Source of the DNA: Kiritimatiellia bacterium
GTDB lineage: Bacteria; Verrucomicrobiota; Kiritimatiellia; CAIQIC01; Lenti-01
Assembly (NCBI GenBank): GCA_017540905.1
Contig: JAFYAC010000006.1
Location: 1 to 60,483, forward strand
DNA length: 60,483 nucleotides
Direction of reading: 5' to 3'
Below are positions 43,185 to 51,025 of the stretch, in pieces; position 1 is the first letter of the stretch, and each line of letters opens with the position of its first letter. Position numbers and translations under genes: made by a program. A model generated the notes under the pieces. It was not told the DNA's origin and ran no database searches. It worked only from the letters and a program-made list of their open reading frames with translations.

Positions 43185-43949
43185 ATGGCGTCGGTGAACG
43201 AACAGATCGTGCGGGATTATCTGGAGATGCAGGGGTTCCTTGTCCGCCAGCCGCGGAAGTACCAGATCGTGGCGCGCGCGAAGGGGGCGAACGAGGAGGT
43301 GGATTTTCTGGCGGTGAATCCGTCGGCGGGCGCGGGCGGGGAGCTGCCGGAGGCCGGGGTGTGGGGCGCGCGGGAGCTGTCGCGGGTGGGCGCGGCGCTG
43401 GTCGCGGTGCGGGGGTGGCACTCGGAGCGGTTCACGGCGCAGATGCTGGCGAAGTCGCCGGACGTGTACCGGTTCGCGGAGGCGGAGTCGGCGCGCGCGG
43501 CGGAGGCGGAGCTGGGGGGTCGGTCGGCGGCGCGCGTGCTGTGCCTCGGGTCGCTGCCGGGGGATGCGGCGCAGCGGGCGGAGGCGGTCGCGTTTTTGAA
43601 GTCGCGGGGCGTGGACGGGGTACTGCTGTTCCGGCCGATGCTGCTGGAGCTGGCGGCGAGGATCGACGGGAAAAAGAGTTACGAGAAGTCGGATGTGCTG
43701 CAGCTGCTGCGGATCCTGAAGGCGCACGGGATGCTGCGGACGGGGCAGATGGATTTGTTTGCGGGGAGGCGGCGGTGGGGGACGGGGGTGGGGAAAGCGG
43801 GCGGGACGAGCGAGAGCACCGGGGTGGCCGAGACAACCGGGACCACCGGGACCACCGGGACGGACGGGACGACCGGGACGGTCGAGGCCGTTGCCGTCGA
43901 GGAGGCTGTTGCCGAGCAAGCGCCCTTGGAGCCGGAGGCCGCCGAATGA
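43185..43949 (+). CDS. Unrecognised protein with PDDEXK-like N-terminus
   Basis: 254 residues from an ATG behind GGAAGGAG. The N-terminal 110 residues (NEQIVRDYLEMQGFLVRQPR, YQIVARAKGANEEVDFLAVN, LVAVRGWHSERFT) look like a restriction-endonuclease-like fold with an E-V-D in the right place. The middle (ARVLCLGSLP...VDGVLLFRPMLLEL) continues alpha/beta. A Thr/Gly run (TTGTTGTTGTDGTTGT) is encoded by a GGGACCACC/GACGGGACG tandem repeat near the end. Position between aroB and dprA suggests DNA processing, but function is unknown. Confidence 0.6.
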   Translation: MASVNEQIVRDYLEMQGFLVRQPRKYQIVARAKGANEEVDFLAVNPSAGAGGELPEAGVWGARELSRVGAALVAVRGWHSERFTAQMLAKSPDVYRFAEAESARAAEAELGGRSAARVLCLGSLPGDAAQRAEAVAFLKSRGVDGVLLFRPMLLELAARIDGKKSYEKSDVLQLLRILKAHGMLRTGQMDLFAGRRRWGTGVGKAGGTSESTGVAETTGTTGTTGTDGTTGTVEAVAVEEAVAEQAPLEPEAAE

Positions 43950-45103
43950 CGGCCTCCCGCGACGCCTACATCGTGCTCAACCGCATCGAGGGCATCGGCC
44001 CGGTGCGGGTGAAGGCGCTTTGCGAGGCGCTGGGGTCGCCGGAGGCGGTGCTGGGGGCGCCGGCGGACGTGCTGTCGCGGGTGCGGGGCATCGGGCCGAA
44101 GATCGCGGAATCGCTGGCGGAGCAGGCGGGGCGGCTGGACGCGGCGTCGGAGGAGGAGAAGGCGGCGCGATTGGGGGCGAAGTTGGTGACGCCGCTGGAC
44201 GGGGGGTACCCGGAGCCGCTGCGGAACATCTACGATCCGCCGCTGTGTTTGTACGTGGCGGGGGAGTGGCGGGCGTCGGACGCGCGGGCGCTGGCGGTGG
44301 TGGGGACGCGGCGGATGTCGAAGTACGGGGAGGCGCAGACGGAGCGGCTGGCGGCGGGCATCGCGAAGGCCGGGTTCACGGTGGTGAGCGGTCTCGCGCG
44401 CGGGGTGGACACGGTGGCGCACCGGGCGGCGCTGTCGGCCGGCGGGCGCACGGTCGCGGTGCTGGGCGGGGCGCTGGACAAGCTGTATCCGCCGGAGAAC
44501 CGGGACCTGGCGCGCGCCATCGCCGCGGGGCGCGGGGCGGTGATGAGCGAGTACCCGATGGGGCGGTCGCCGGACCGCACGACGTTCCCCTGCCGGAACC
44601 GCATCGTGGCCGGGCTCTCGCGCGGCGTGGTCGTGACGGAGGCGCCGGTGGACAGCGGCGCGATGAACACGGCGTCGCAGGCGCTGGAGCAGGGCCGCAG
44701 CGTGCTGGCCGTCCCGGGGCGCGTGGACATGGAGGGGGCGCGCGGGCCGAACAAGCTGATACGCGAGGGGGCGGTGCTGGTGCAGGAGGTCGCGGACGTG
44801 CTGGAGGAGTTCGAGGGGCTGTTCCCGGCGTCGGCCATCGCGCGGGAGAACCAGCGGCAGGACATCCGGCAGCGGCTGCCCCTCTCGCCCGAGGAGGAGC
44901 GCGTGGTGCGCGCCCTCTGGCGCGAGCCGGAGATGGACCTCGACGAGCTCGCCCGCCGCGCGGAGCTCCCCGTCCAGCGGCTGCTCACGCTCTCGCTCCA
45001 GATGGAGATGAAGCGGATCCTCCGCCGCCTCCCGGGGCGGCGCGTCGCGCTCGCGGACGGGGTGCGGGGGTGGACGTTCGGGGGAAGCGGAGGGGAGCCG
45101 TGA
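43946..45103 (+). CDS. dprA: DNA processing protein DprA
   Basis: 385 residues. An N-terminal helix-hairpin-helix pair (LNRIEGIGPVRVKAL, LSRVRGIGPKIAESL) is followed by the Rossmann DprA core: ALAVVGTRRMSKYG, VVSGLARGVDTVAH, TVAVLGGALDKLYPPEN, VMSEYPMG and FPCRNRIVAGLS. A winged-helix C-terminus lies near 310-375. DprA loads RecA on incoming single-stranded DNA during transformation. The ATGA overlap couples it to the preceding gene. topA follows, a common arrangement. Confidence 0.93.
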   Translation: MTASRDAYIVLNRIEGIGPVRVKALCEALGSPEAVLGAPADVLSRVRGIGPKIAESLAEQAGRLDAASEEEKAARLGAKLVTPLDGGYPEPLRNIYDPPLCLYVAGEWRASDARALAVVGTRRMSKYGEAQTERLAAGIAKAGFTVVSGLARGVDTVAHRAALSAGGRTVAVLGGALDKLYPPENRDLARAIAAGRGAVMSEYPMGRSPDRTTFPCRNRIVAGLSRGVVVTEAPVDSGAMNTASQALEQGRSVLAVPGRVDMEGARGPNKLIREGAVLVQEVADVLEEFEGLFPASAIARENQRQDIRQRLPLSPEEERVVRALWREPEMDLDELARRAELPVQRLLTLSLQMEMKRILRRLPGRRVALADGVRGWTFGGSGGEP

Positions 45104-45623
45104 GCGCGCCCCTCACGCCCCTCTCCCGAAGGCGCGGCAGGATGCCGCACCTCCAGGGATGCCGATGGGTTGTGGACGGGGGGCCAGCCCCCCTCCGAGA
45201 GGGGGGTGGCGCTTCAGCGCCGGGGGGAGTATTGCGCGTCGCCGCCGGATTGGGCTTTTGCAACGGCCACCCGCCCCGGGGCGCGCTCCTGGGAGGTGCG
45301 GCTTCCAGCCGCGCCAACGAACGGAATGCGGATGGAACACGATTGGGACAACGGGACGGCTTTCCTCGACGGCCACCCGCAGTACTCCCCCCGACGCGGC
45401 CCCTTGCATTTCCCTTGCATGCCCATGCACGCTCCCTGCATGGCCGCGCCACCCCCCTCTCGGAGGGGGGCGGATGCAGGCACGCTCTTTGCGCTTTCCG
45501 GGCGCAACTTCCGACAGGGCCACGACAGGGCCAACCCATCCCGTGGCCCTGTCGAACCGGCGCTCCGTTTCCGATCCACCAAGCCAACCACCACCCCCTT
45601 GAATTGAAGAAAGGACCCCCAAC
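45104..45623. repeat. Repeat-rich gap between dprA and topA
   Basis: No gene is seen. GCGCGGCAGGATGCCGCACC opens it (module-B start). CCCCCTCCGAGAGGGGGGTGGCGCTT at about 45190 and its inverse CGCCACCCCCCTCTCGGAGGGGG at about 45450 form a long inverted pair. GGAGGTGCGGCTTCCAGCCGCG recurs at about 45290. TopA's ATG at 45624 follows GAAAGGACC. Confidence 0.7.
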
Positions 45624-48293
45624 ATGGCAAAGAACCTCGTAATCGTCGAATCCCCGGCCAAGGCCAAGACCATCAACAAGATGCTCGGCAAGGACTACAT
45701 CGTGCTCGCCTCCATGGGCCACATCCGGGACCTGCCGGAACACGCGCTGGGCGTGGACGTCGAGAAGGGCTTCGAGCCCCGCTACGAACCCATCGCCTCC
45801 CGCGCGAAGACAATCGCCAACCTCTCCTCGCAGGCCGCCAAGGCCGAGACCGTGTACCTCGCCCCCGACCCGGACCGCGAAGGGGAGGCCATCGCCTGGC
45901 ACCTGCGCGAGCTGCTCCGCAAGAAGGGCGACAAGCCGGACAAGTTCCGCCGCGTGACCTACAACGAAATCACCGCCTCCGCCATCCGCAAGGCGTTCTC
46001 GCAGCCGGGCGAAATCAACATGCCCCGCGTGGACAGTCAGCAGGCGCGCCGCATCCTGGACCGCATCGTCGGCTACAAGGTGAGCCCCTCCCTGCGCCGC
46101 GCGATCGCCGGGGCGTCGAGCGCCGGCCGCGTGCAGTCGGTGGCGCTGCGCCTGGTGTGCGAGCGGGAGAAGGAAATCCGGGATTTCAAGCCGGAGCCCT
46201 ACTGGATCATCGGGGTGCGGGCCGCGAAGCGGGTGGACCCGCGCGACCCCTTCACCGCCAAGCTCGCGCGCCTCAACGGCAAGAAGGCCGACATCCGCGA
46301 CGCGGCCGAGGCGGAACGCCTCTCCGCCGAGCTCAAGGCGCGCGGCCTGCGCGTGGCCGCGGTGCTCAACAAGGAGGTGACGCGGCGCGCGCCGCCGCCC
46401 TTCATCACGAGCACGCTGCAACAGGCGGCGAGCGGGGCGCTTGGCTTCGCGCCGGCGCGCACGATGAAGATCGCGCAGAAGCTGTACGAGGGCATCGACC
46501 TCGGGGGTACGGGCGGCGCGACGGGCCTCATCACCTACATGCGTACCGACTCGGTCGCGGTGGCCGCGGAGGCGGCCGCGGCGGCGCGCGGCGTCGTCGA
46601 GCGCCTCTACGGCAAGGATTTCCTCCCCGAGAAGCCGCCGGTGTACCGGTCGCGCTCGTCGGCCCAGGAGGCCCACGAGGCGATCCGCCCGACGGACCCC
46701 GCGCGCACGCCGGATTCGCTGAAGGACGTCCTGGAGCGCGACGACTGGCGCCTCTACGACCTGGTCTGGCGCCGCTTCACCGCCAGCCAGATGGCCCCCG
46801 CGCGCATCGCGCAGCGCACGGCGGAAATCGAGGCGGTGCCGCAGGCGGGCGCGCCGGCGTCGGGGGACGAGTTCCTGTTCCGCGCGACGGTCTCGGAGAT
46901 CGCCTTTCCCGGCTACATGCGCGCCAGCGGCCAGGAGGAGCGCAAGAAGGCCGCCGCCGCCAAGGCCGAGGGCGGCAAGGAGGACGACGACGAGGTGGAG
47001 AGCCTTCCGCCGCTCGCCGAGGGCGAGGCGCTCGACCCCGTGGAGTGGCTCAACGACCGCAAGGAAACGCAGCCCCCGCCGCGCTACAACGACGCCTCGC
47101 TCGTCAAGGCGCTCGAAGAAAACGGCGTCGGCCGCCCCTCCACCTACGCGCAGACGATCTCGACCCTGCTCGACCGCAAGTACGCCGACCACGACAAGCG
47201 GGCGCTGGTGCCCACCGAGGTTGGCATGAAGGCGTGCGACTTCCTGGTCCAGCACCTGCCGGACCTCTTTGACGTGCAGTTCACCGCCGCCATGGAGGCC
47301 GAGCTGGACCGCGTCGAGGAGAAGCAGGTGTCGTGGCGCGACATGCTCTCCGGCTTCTATGGCAAGTTCCAGGGCTGGCTCGCCGGGCTGCGCGGGCCCG
47401 CGGCCGACACCGCCGCCGTGGACCGCCTGCTCGCCGGCTTCGCCCACGTCACCCAATGGCGCCCCGCCACCAAGCGCGGCAACCGCACCTACAGCGACGA
47501 AAAATTCGTCCGCTCCATCCGCGAACAGCGCGAGGCCGGCGAGCGGCCCCTGACGGCGCGGCAGCAGGCGGCGCTCGGGAGCGTCTTCCAGCGCTACCGC
47601 GCGCAGATCCCCGACGCCGACGCCATCGCCGCCGAGCTCGGTCTCGGCGAGGCCCCCGCCGAAGGCTCGCCGGAGGCCGGCGGAGCCGCCGCCGCGGGCG
47701 GCGCGGGCGCGGTCCCGGACGCCGCGTCGGCGGCCAAGCTGGCGATGCTCGCGGGCGTCACCTTCGCCCCGCCGCGCAAGGTCGGCAAGCGCACCTACGA
47801 CGACAAGGCCTTCTGCGAATCCCTGCGCGAACAGGCCGAGGGCGGCAAGCCCCTCTCCCCGGCGCAGGTGGCGGCGCTCGACAAGCTGCTCGCCAAGTAC
47901 GCCGCCCAGATCCCCGGCTTCGAGGCCAAGCGCGCCGAACTGGGCATCGCCGCCGCGGCGCCCGCCGGCGGCGCCGCGCAGGCCGGGGCCCTGCTCGACC
48001 TCTTCGGAACCGTCTCCGAGTGGCGCCCGCCCACCGCCGGGCTCCGGGGGCGCACCTGGAACGACCGCGAATTCTTCGAGTCGCTGCAGGCCCAGTACCG
48101 GCAAAGCAAGACCCTCTCCTTCAAGCAGGTCGCGGCCTTGAAGCGCCTCGCCTCCTCCTACGCCTCCCAGATCCCCGGCTACGCCGAAAAGGCCCGGCAG
48201 CTCGGCCTGCCGCCCCCGCGCGCCCCGCGCGAAAAGGCCGCCGCCGGCGCCAAGGCTGCGCCCGCCCCCGCCGCTCCGGGAGGAGAGCCGTGA
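45624..48293 (+). CDS. topA: DNA topoisomerase I with unusual C-terminal repeats
   Basis: 889 residues. The Toprim domain opens NLVIVESPAKAKTINKMLG with DPDREGEAIAWH. The type IA core includes DSQQARRILDRIVGY, SSAGRVQSVALRL and the active-site tyrosine Tyr305 in GLITYMRTDS. It relaxes negative supercoils. Instead of the usual C-terminal zinc ribbons there are three tandem repeats of about 65 residues (near 605, 707 and 792), each of the form W/FxPPxxx-G-x-RTYxDxxFxxSLxxQ...Q-x-AAL-x-L...YxxQIPG. They contain no C-x-x-C pairs. Low-complexity Ala/Gly linkers join them. Confidence 0.94.
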   Translation: MAKNLVIVESPAKAKTINKMLGKDYIVLASMGHIRDLPEHALGVDVEKGFEPRYEPIASRAKTIANLSSQAAKAETVYLAPDPDREGEAIAWHLRELLRKKGDKPDKFRRVTYNEITASAIRKAFSQPGEINMPRVDSQQARRILDRIVGYKVSPSLRRAIAGASSAGRVQSVALRLVCEREKEIRDFKPEPYWIIGVRAAKRVDPRDPFTAKLARLNGKKADIRDAAEAERLSAELKARGLRVAAVLNKEVTRRAPPPFITSTLQQAASGALGFAPARTMKIAQKLYEGIDLGGTGGATGLITYMRTDSVAVAAEAAAAARGVVERLYGKDFLPEKPPVYRSRSSAQEAHEAIRPTDPARTPDSLKDVLERDDWRLYDLVWRRFTASQMAPARIAQRTAEIEAVPQAGAPASGDEFLFRATVSEIAFPGYMRASGQEERKKAAAAKAEGGKEDDDEVESLPPLAEGEALDPVEWLNDRKETQPPPRYNDASLVKALEENGVGRPSTYAQTISTLLDRKYADHDKRALVPTEVGMKACDFLVQHLPDLFDVQFTAAMEAELDRVEEKQVSWRDMLSGFYGKFQGWLAGLRGPAADTAAVDRLLAGFAHVTQWRPATKRGNRTYSDEKFVRSIREQREAGERPLTARQQAALGSVFQRYRAQIPDADAIAAELGLGEAPAEGSPEAGGAAAAGGAGAVPDAASAAKLAMLAGVTFAPPRKVGKRTYDDKAFCESLREQAEGGKPLSPAQVAALDKLLAKYAAQIPGFEAKRAELGIAAAAPAGGAAQAGALLDLFGTVSEWRPPTAGLRGRTWNDREFFESLQAQYRQSKTLSFKQVAALKRLASSYASQIPGYAEKARQLGLPPPRAPREKAAAGAKAAPAPAAPGGEP

Positions 48294-49723
48294 GCCCCTG
48301 GCCGACCCTGCCGCAGTCCGGCGACGGCGACATCTTCATCCCCGGCGCCGGCCGCCCCCCGGAGGACCTCCCCCCGCCGGAGCCCGCGCGGGAAGCCCCC
48401 GACCCGGCCGACCTCTGGGTCCCCGACCCGCCCGCCCCGCCGCCCGCCCCGCCGCCCCCCCCGCCGCCCCCCCCGCCGCCCGAGCCGCCGCTCGTCCTCC
48501 CGCTCGTCCCCGCCGAGCTCGAATGGGTCGTGCCGTGCGACGCCGACCGCATCGACCGCCTCCTCTCCGCCCTCCACCGCGAATTCTCCCGCGTGCGCTG
48601 GCAGAAACTCATCGAAGAAGGCCACGCCATCACCCTCAACGGCAAGCCCGTCACCGCCAACACCACCAAGGTCAAGGCCGGCGACCGCATCCACTGCGTC
48701 ATCCCCCCCGCGCCCCTCCAGAACGTCTCCCCGCAGGACATCCCCCTCGACGTCCAGTACGAGGACGACGACATCCTCATCCTCGCCAAGCCGCCCGGGC
48801 TCGTCGTCCACCCCGCGCCGGGCCACGAGGACGGCACCCTCGCCAACGCCCTCATGAACTACCTCGGCCCCGAGTTCGGCCAGATGGACGCCGCCGACCG
48901 CCCCGGCCTCGTCCACCGCCTCGACAAGGACACCAGCGGACTCATCGTCATCGCCAAGACCGCGCCCGCCATGCGCTCGCTGAAGGAGCAATTCTCCGAG
49001 CACACCGTGCACAAGGAATACCTGGCGCTCGTCTGGGGCTCTCCCGTCCCGGCGCGCGGCGTCTACGACGACCCCATCGCCCGCCACCCCGTCTCGCGCA
49101 AGAAGATGGCCGTCCGCTCCGACGGCCGCCCCGCGCGCACCCTCCACACCACGCTCCTCGCCGGCCCCCTCGCCAGCCTCCAGCGCGTGCGCATCGAGAC
49201 CGGCCGCACCCACCAGATCCGCGTCCACTTCGCGCACGCCGGGCACCCCGTCTGCGGCGACACCACCTACGGCAAATTCCGCGGCGACATCCCGCGCGAA
49301 TACACCGCCCGCCAGATGCTCCACGCCTGCCGCGTGCGGTTCGTCCACCCGCGCAGCGGCGACCCAGTCGAGTTCACCTTGCAGCCGCCGGCCGACTTCC
49401 TGGCGGCGGCCGACGCCCTCCTCGGGCCGCCGGGGAGCGTCCTGCCGAACCCGGCGGGCGACCCCGAGACCGCGGCCGCCGAAGCCGCCGCCGCCAACGC
49501 CGCCGCGGCGGCCGACCCCGACCTCGCGCCCCTGCGGGCCGCCTGGCGGCGCAACCTCGAAGTCCTCTTCCCCGACGCCGCGCAGCAACCCGATTTTCCA
49601 ACCATTGGAAACATTTTTTCCAATCATTGGAAAACCCGGCGCGGATTTTTCCAATCATTGGAAAACGCGCCGGTGGCCGGCCCCGAGCCCGTCGCGGACG
49701 CCTTTCCCGAGGTGCGCCGGTGA
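48290..49723 (+). CDS. RluD-like 23S rRNA pseudouridine synthase, Pro-rich N-terminus
   Basis: 477 residues from a GTG at 48290 (GTGA overlap with topA, AGGAG upstream). A poly-proline stretch (PPAPPPAPP...PEPP, about 40-65) precedes the S4 RNA-binding domain (DRIDRLLSALHREFSRVRWQ...) and the RluA/RluD catalytic core: GLVHRLDKDTSGLIVIAKT with the catalytic Asp, RVRIETGRTHQIRVHF and HPVCGDTTYG. The C-terminal extension is Ala-rich and ends in residues encoded by three module-F palindromes (FSNHWKT...FFQSLEN). Family length is about 320, so both ends are extra. Confidence 0.88.
   Translation: MSPWPTLPQSGDGDIFIPGAGRPPEDLPPPEPAREAPDPADLWVPDPPAPPPAPPPPPPPPPPPEPPLVLPLVPAELEWVVPCDADRIDRLLSALHREFSRVRWQKLIEEGHAITLNGKPVTANTTKVKAGDRIHCVIPPAPLQNVSPQDIPLDVQYEDDDILILAKPPGLVVHPAPGHEDGTLANALMNYLGPEFGQMDAADRPGLVHRLDKDTSGLIVIAKTAPAMRSLKEQFSEHTVHKEYLALVWGSPVPARGVYDDPIARHPVSRKKMAVRSDGRPARTLHTTLLAGPLASLQRVRIETGRTHQIRVHFAHAGHPVCGDTTYGKFRGDIPREYTARQMLHACRVRFVHPRSGDPVEFTLQPPADFLAAADALLGPPGSVLPNPAGDPETAAAEAAAANAAAAADPDLAPLRAAWRRNLEVLFPDAAQQPDFPTIGNIFSNHWKTRRGFFQSLENAPVAGPEPVADAFPEVRR
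49594..49665. repeat. Three module-F palindromes inside a coding sequence
   Basis: TTTTCCAACCATTGGAAA at 49594-49611, then TTTTCCAATCATTGGAAAA at 49616-49634 and again at 49647-49665. The reading frame stays open through all three. Confidence 0.9.
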
Positions 49724-50466
49724 ACGGCGGCGAGGGCGGGGGGGAGCGGCTGCAGAAAGTGCTCGCGGCGGCGGGCGCGGCGTCGCGCCGCGGCGCGGTG
49801 CCGCTGATTGCGTCCGGCCGCGTCGCCGTCAACGGCGTGGTCGTCACCGAGCCCGGCGCGCGGGTCGATCCCGCGCGCGACCGCATCACCCTCGACGGCC
49901 GCCCGTTGCGCGCCGAACCCCGCCGCACCTACCTCGCCGACAAACCCCGTGGCATCCTCTGCACCTCCCGCGACCCGCAGGGCCGCCCGACCATCACCGA
50001 CTGGGCCAAGACCGTCGGCGCCGACCCGTCGCTGCGCCTCTACACCGTCGGCCGCCTCGACTACGACAGCGAAGGCCTGATCCTGCTGACCAACGACGGC
50101 GACCTCGCCCAGCGCCTGGGCCACCCCTCGCACCACGCCGAGAAAGAATACCGCGTCTGGCTCGACCGCCTACCCGACGCCGCCCGCAGCCGCGCCATTT
50201 TGCGCGGCGTCGAAGACCGCGGCGAACTTCTCCGCGCCCTCCGCATCCTGGACGACCCGCCCCCTTCCCCCAAGCATCCCCCATCCCTCCGCCTGGTCCT
50301 GGGCGAAGGCCGCAACCGCCACATCCGCCGCCTGATGACCGCCCTGGGCCTCCGCGTCCTCCGTCTCCGCCGCCTCCGCATCGGCCCCCTCACCGAGGCC
50401 CACCTCCACCACCGCCCCCTCGTCGAACTCCCCCCCGACCTCCTCGCCCCGCTCCTGGACCACTGA
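49720..50466 (+). CDS. RsuA/RluB-family rRNA pseudouridine synthase
   Basis: 248 residues from a GTG at 49720 (GTGA overlap with the preceding gene). S4 domain RLQKVLAAAGAASRRGAV...GRVAVNGVVV, then YLADKPRGILCTSRDPQGRP and the catalytic GRLDYDSEGLILLTNDG, then EKEYRVWLD and LGEGRNRHIRRLMTALGLRV. This fits RluB/RsuA enzymes of 23S or 16S rRNA. Two pseudouridine synthases of different families in tandem behind topA form a tightly coupled housekeeping operon. Confidence 0.92.
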   Translation: MNGGEGGGERLQKVLAAAGAASRRGAVPLIASGRVAVNGVVVTEPGARVDPARDRITLDGRPLRAEPRRTYLADKPRGILCTSRDPQGRPTITDWAKTVGADPSLRLYTVGRLDYDSEGLILLTNDGDLAQRLGHPSHHAEKEYRVWLDRLPDAARSRAILRGVEDRGELLRALRILDDPPPSPKHPPSLRLVLGEGRNRHIRRLMTALGLRVLRLRRLRIGPLTEAHLHHRPLVELPPDLLAPLLDH

Positions 50467-50548
50467 GCCCTGGCTCCCCCGCCCCTCCCACACACGGCTC
50501 GCAGAAATGCACCCCCAAAAAAGTCTCCACCCGGATTTATTCGCATGT

Positions 50549-50587
50549 CGTGAGATTATGGAAAATACTCGTATTTTCCCATAATCC
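50549..50587. terminator. AT-rich hairpin after the pseudouridine synthase genes
   Basis: GATTATGGAAAATAC-TC-GTATTTTCC(C)ATAATC forms a stem of 15 bp with one bulge. The TGAGATTATGGAAAA start links it to the ATTACGGAAAACATTG end of module B. It could act as the operon terminator. Confidence 0.6.
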
Positions 50588-50690
50588 GGCCATATCCATC
50601 TCCATGAAAACACAGCAGGGGAGATGCGAATGCCGATCAGACAAGCTCCGTCTTCACAGGGACAAGCCCGCTCGCTTTCCTTTCTCTTTT

Positions 50691-50888
50691 GCCTGCGGCG
50701 CAAAACACGGAGCGCGCGGAGAACGGAGACACGGAGATTTTGCAGGGAGGAGCTTCGCGCGTTTAAAACGTCCCGTTCAAGCGTTTGTCCGGCGTTTCCG
50801 AGGTGCGAAGGCTCCTCCAACAAACGCTCCATCCAAAATCTCTCCGTGTCTCCGTGCCTCCGTTTCCTCCGTGTTTTGTGCCGCAGGC
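50691..50888. repeat. 198-bp element with 18-bp terminal inverted repeats
   Basis: Ends GCCTGCGGCGCAAAACAC (50691-50708) and GTGTTTTGTGCCGCAGGC (50871-50888) pair with one mismatch. Inside are GGAGAACGGAGACACGGAG and its inverse CTCCGTGTCTCCGTGCCTCC. 'GGAGACACGGAG' elements of this kind are common in many phyla. No gene lies in 50467-51025. Confidence 0.8.
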
Positions 50889-51025
50889 CCCGAAAAAAAC
50901 TTGTCTGGTCAGCATTCGGCAGAGATGCCCCGCCCGCGCCATCTGCCCGTGCGCCGGACGCCCCACGGCCGGAAAGCGCAGTCGCGGGAGGAATCGGCTT
51001 GATTCGCGGACGGGGCAGGGGGAAA

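Noticed and set aside
44985-48104. A minus-strand open frame of 1039 codons
   Set aside because: It is antisense to topA and has no domain pattern of its own.
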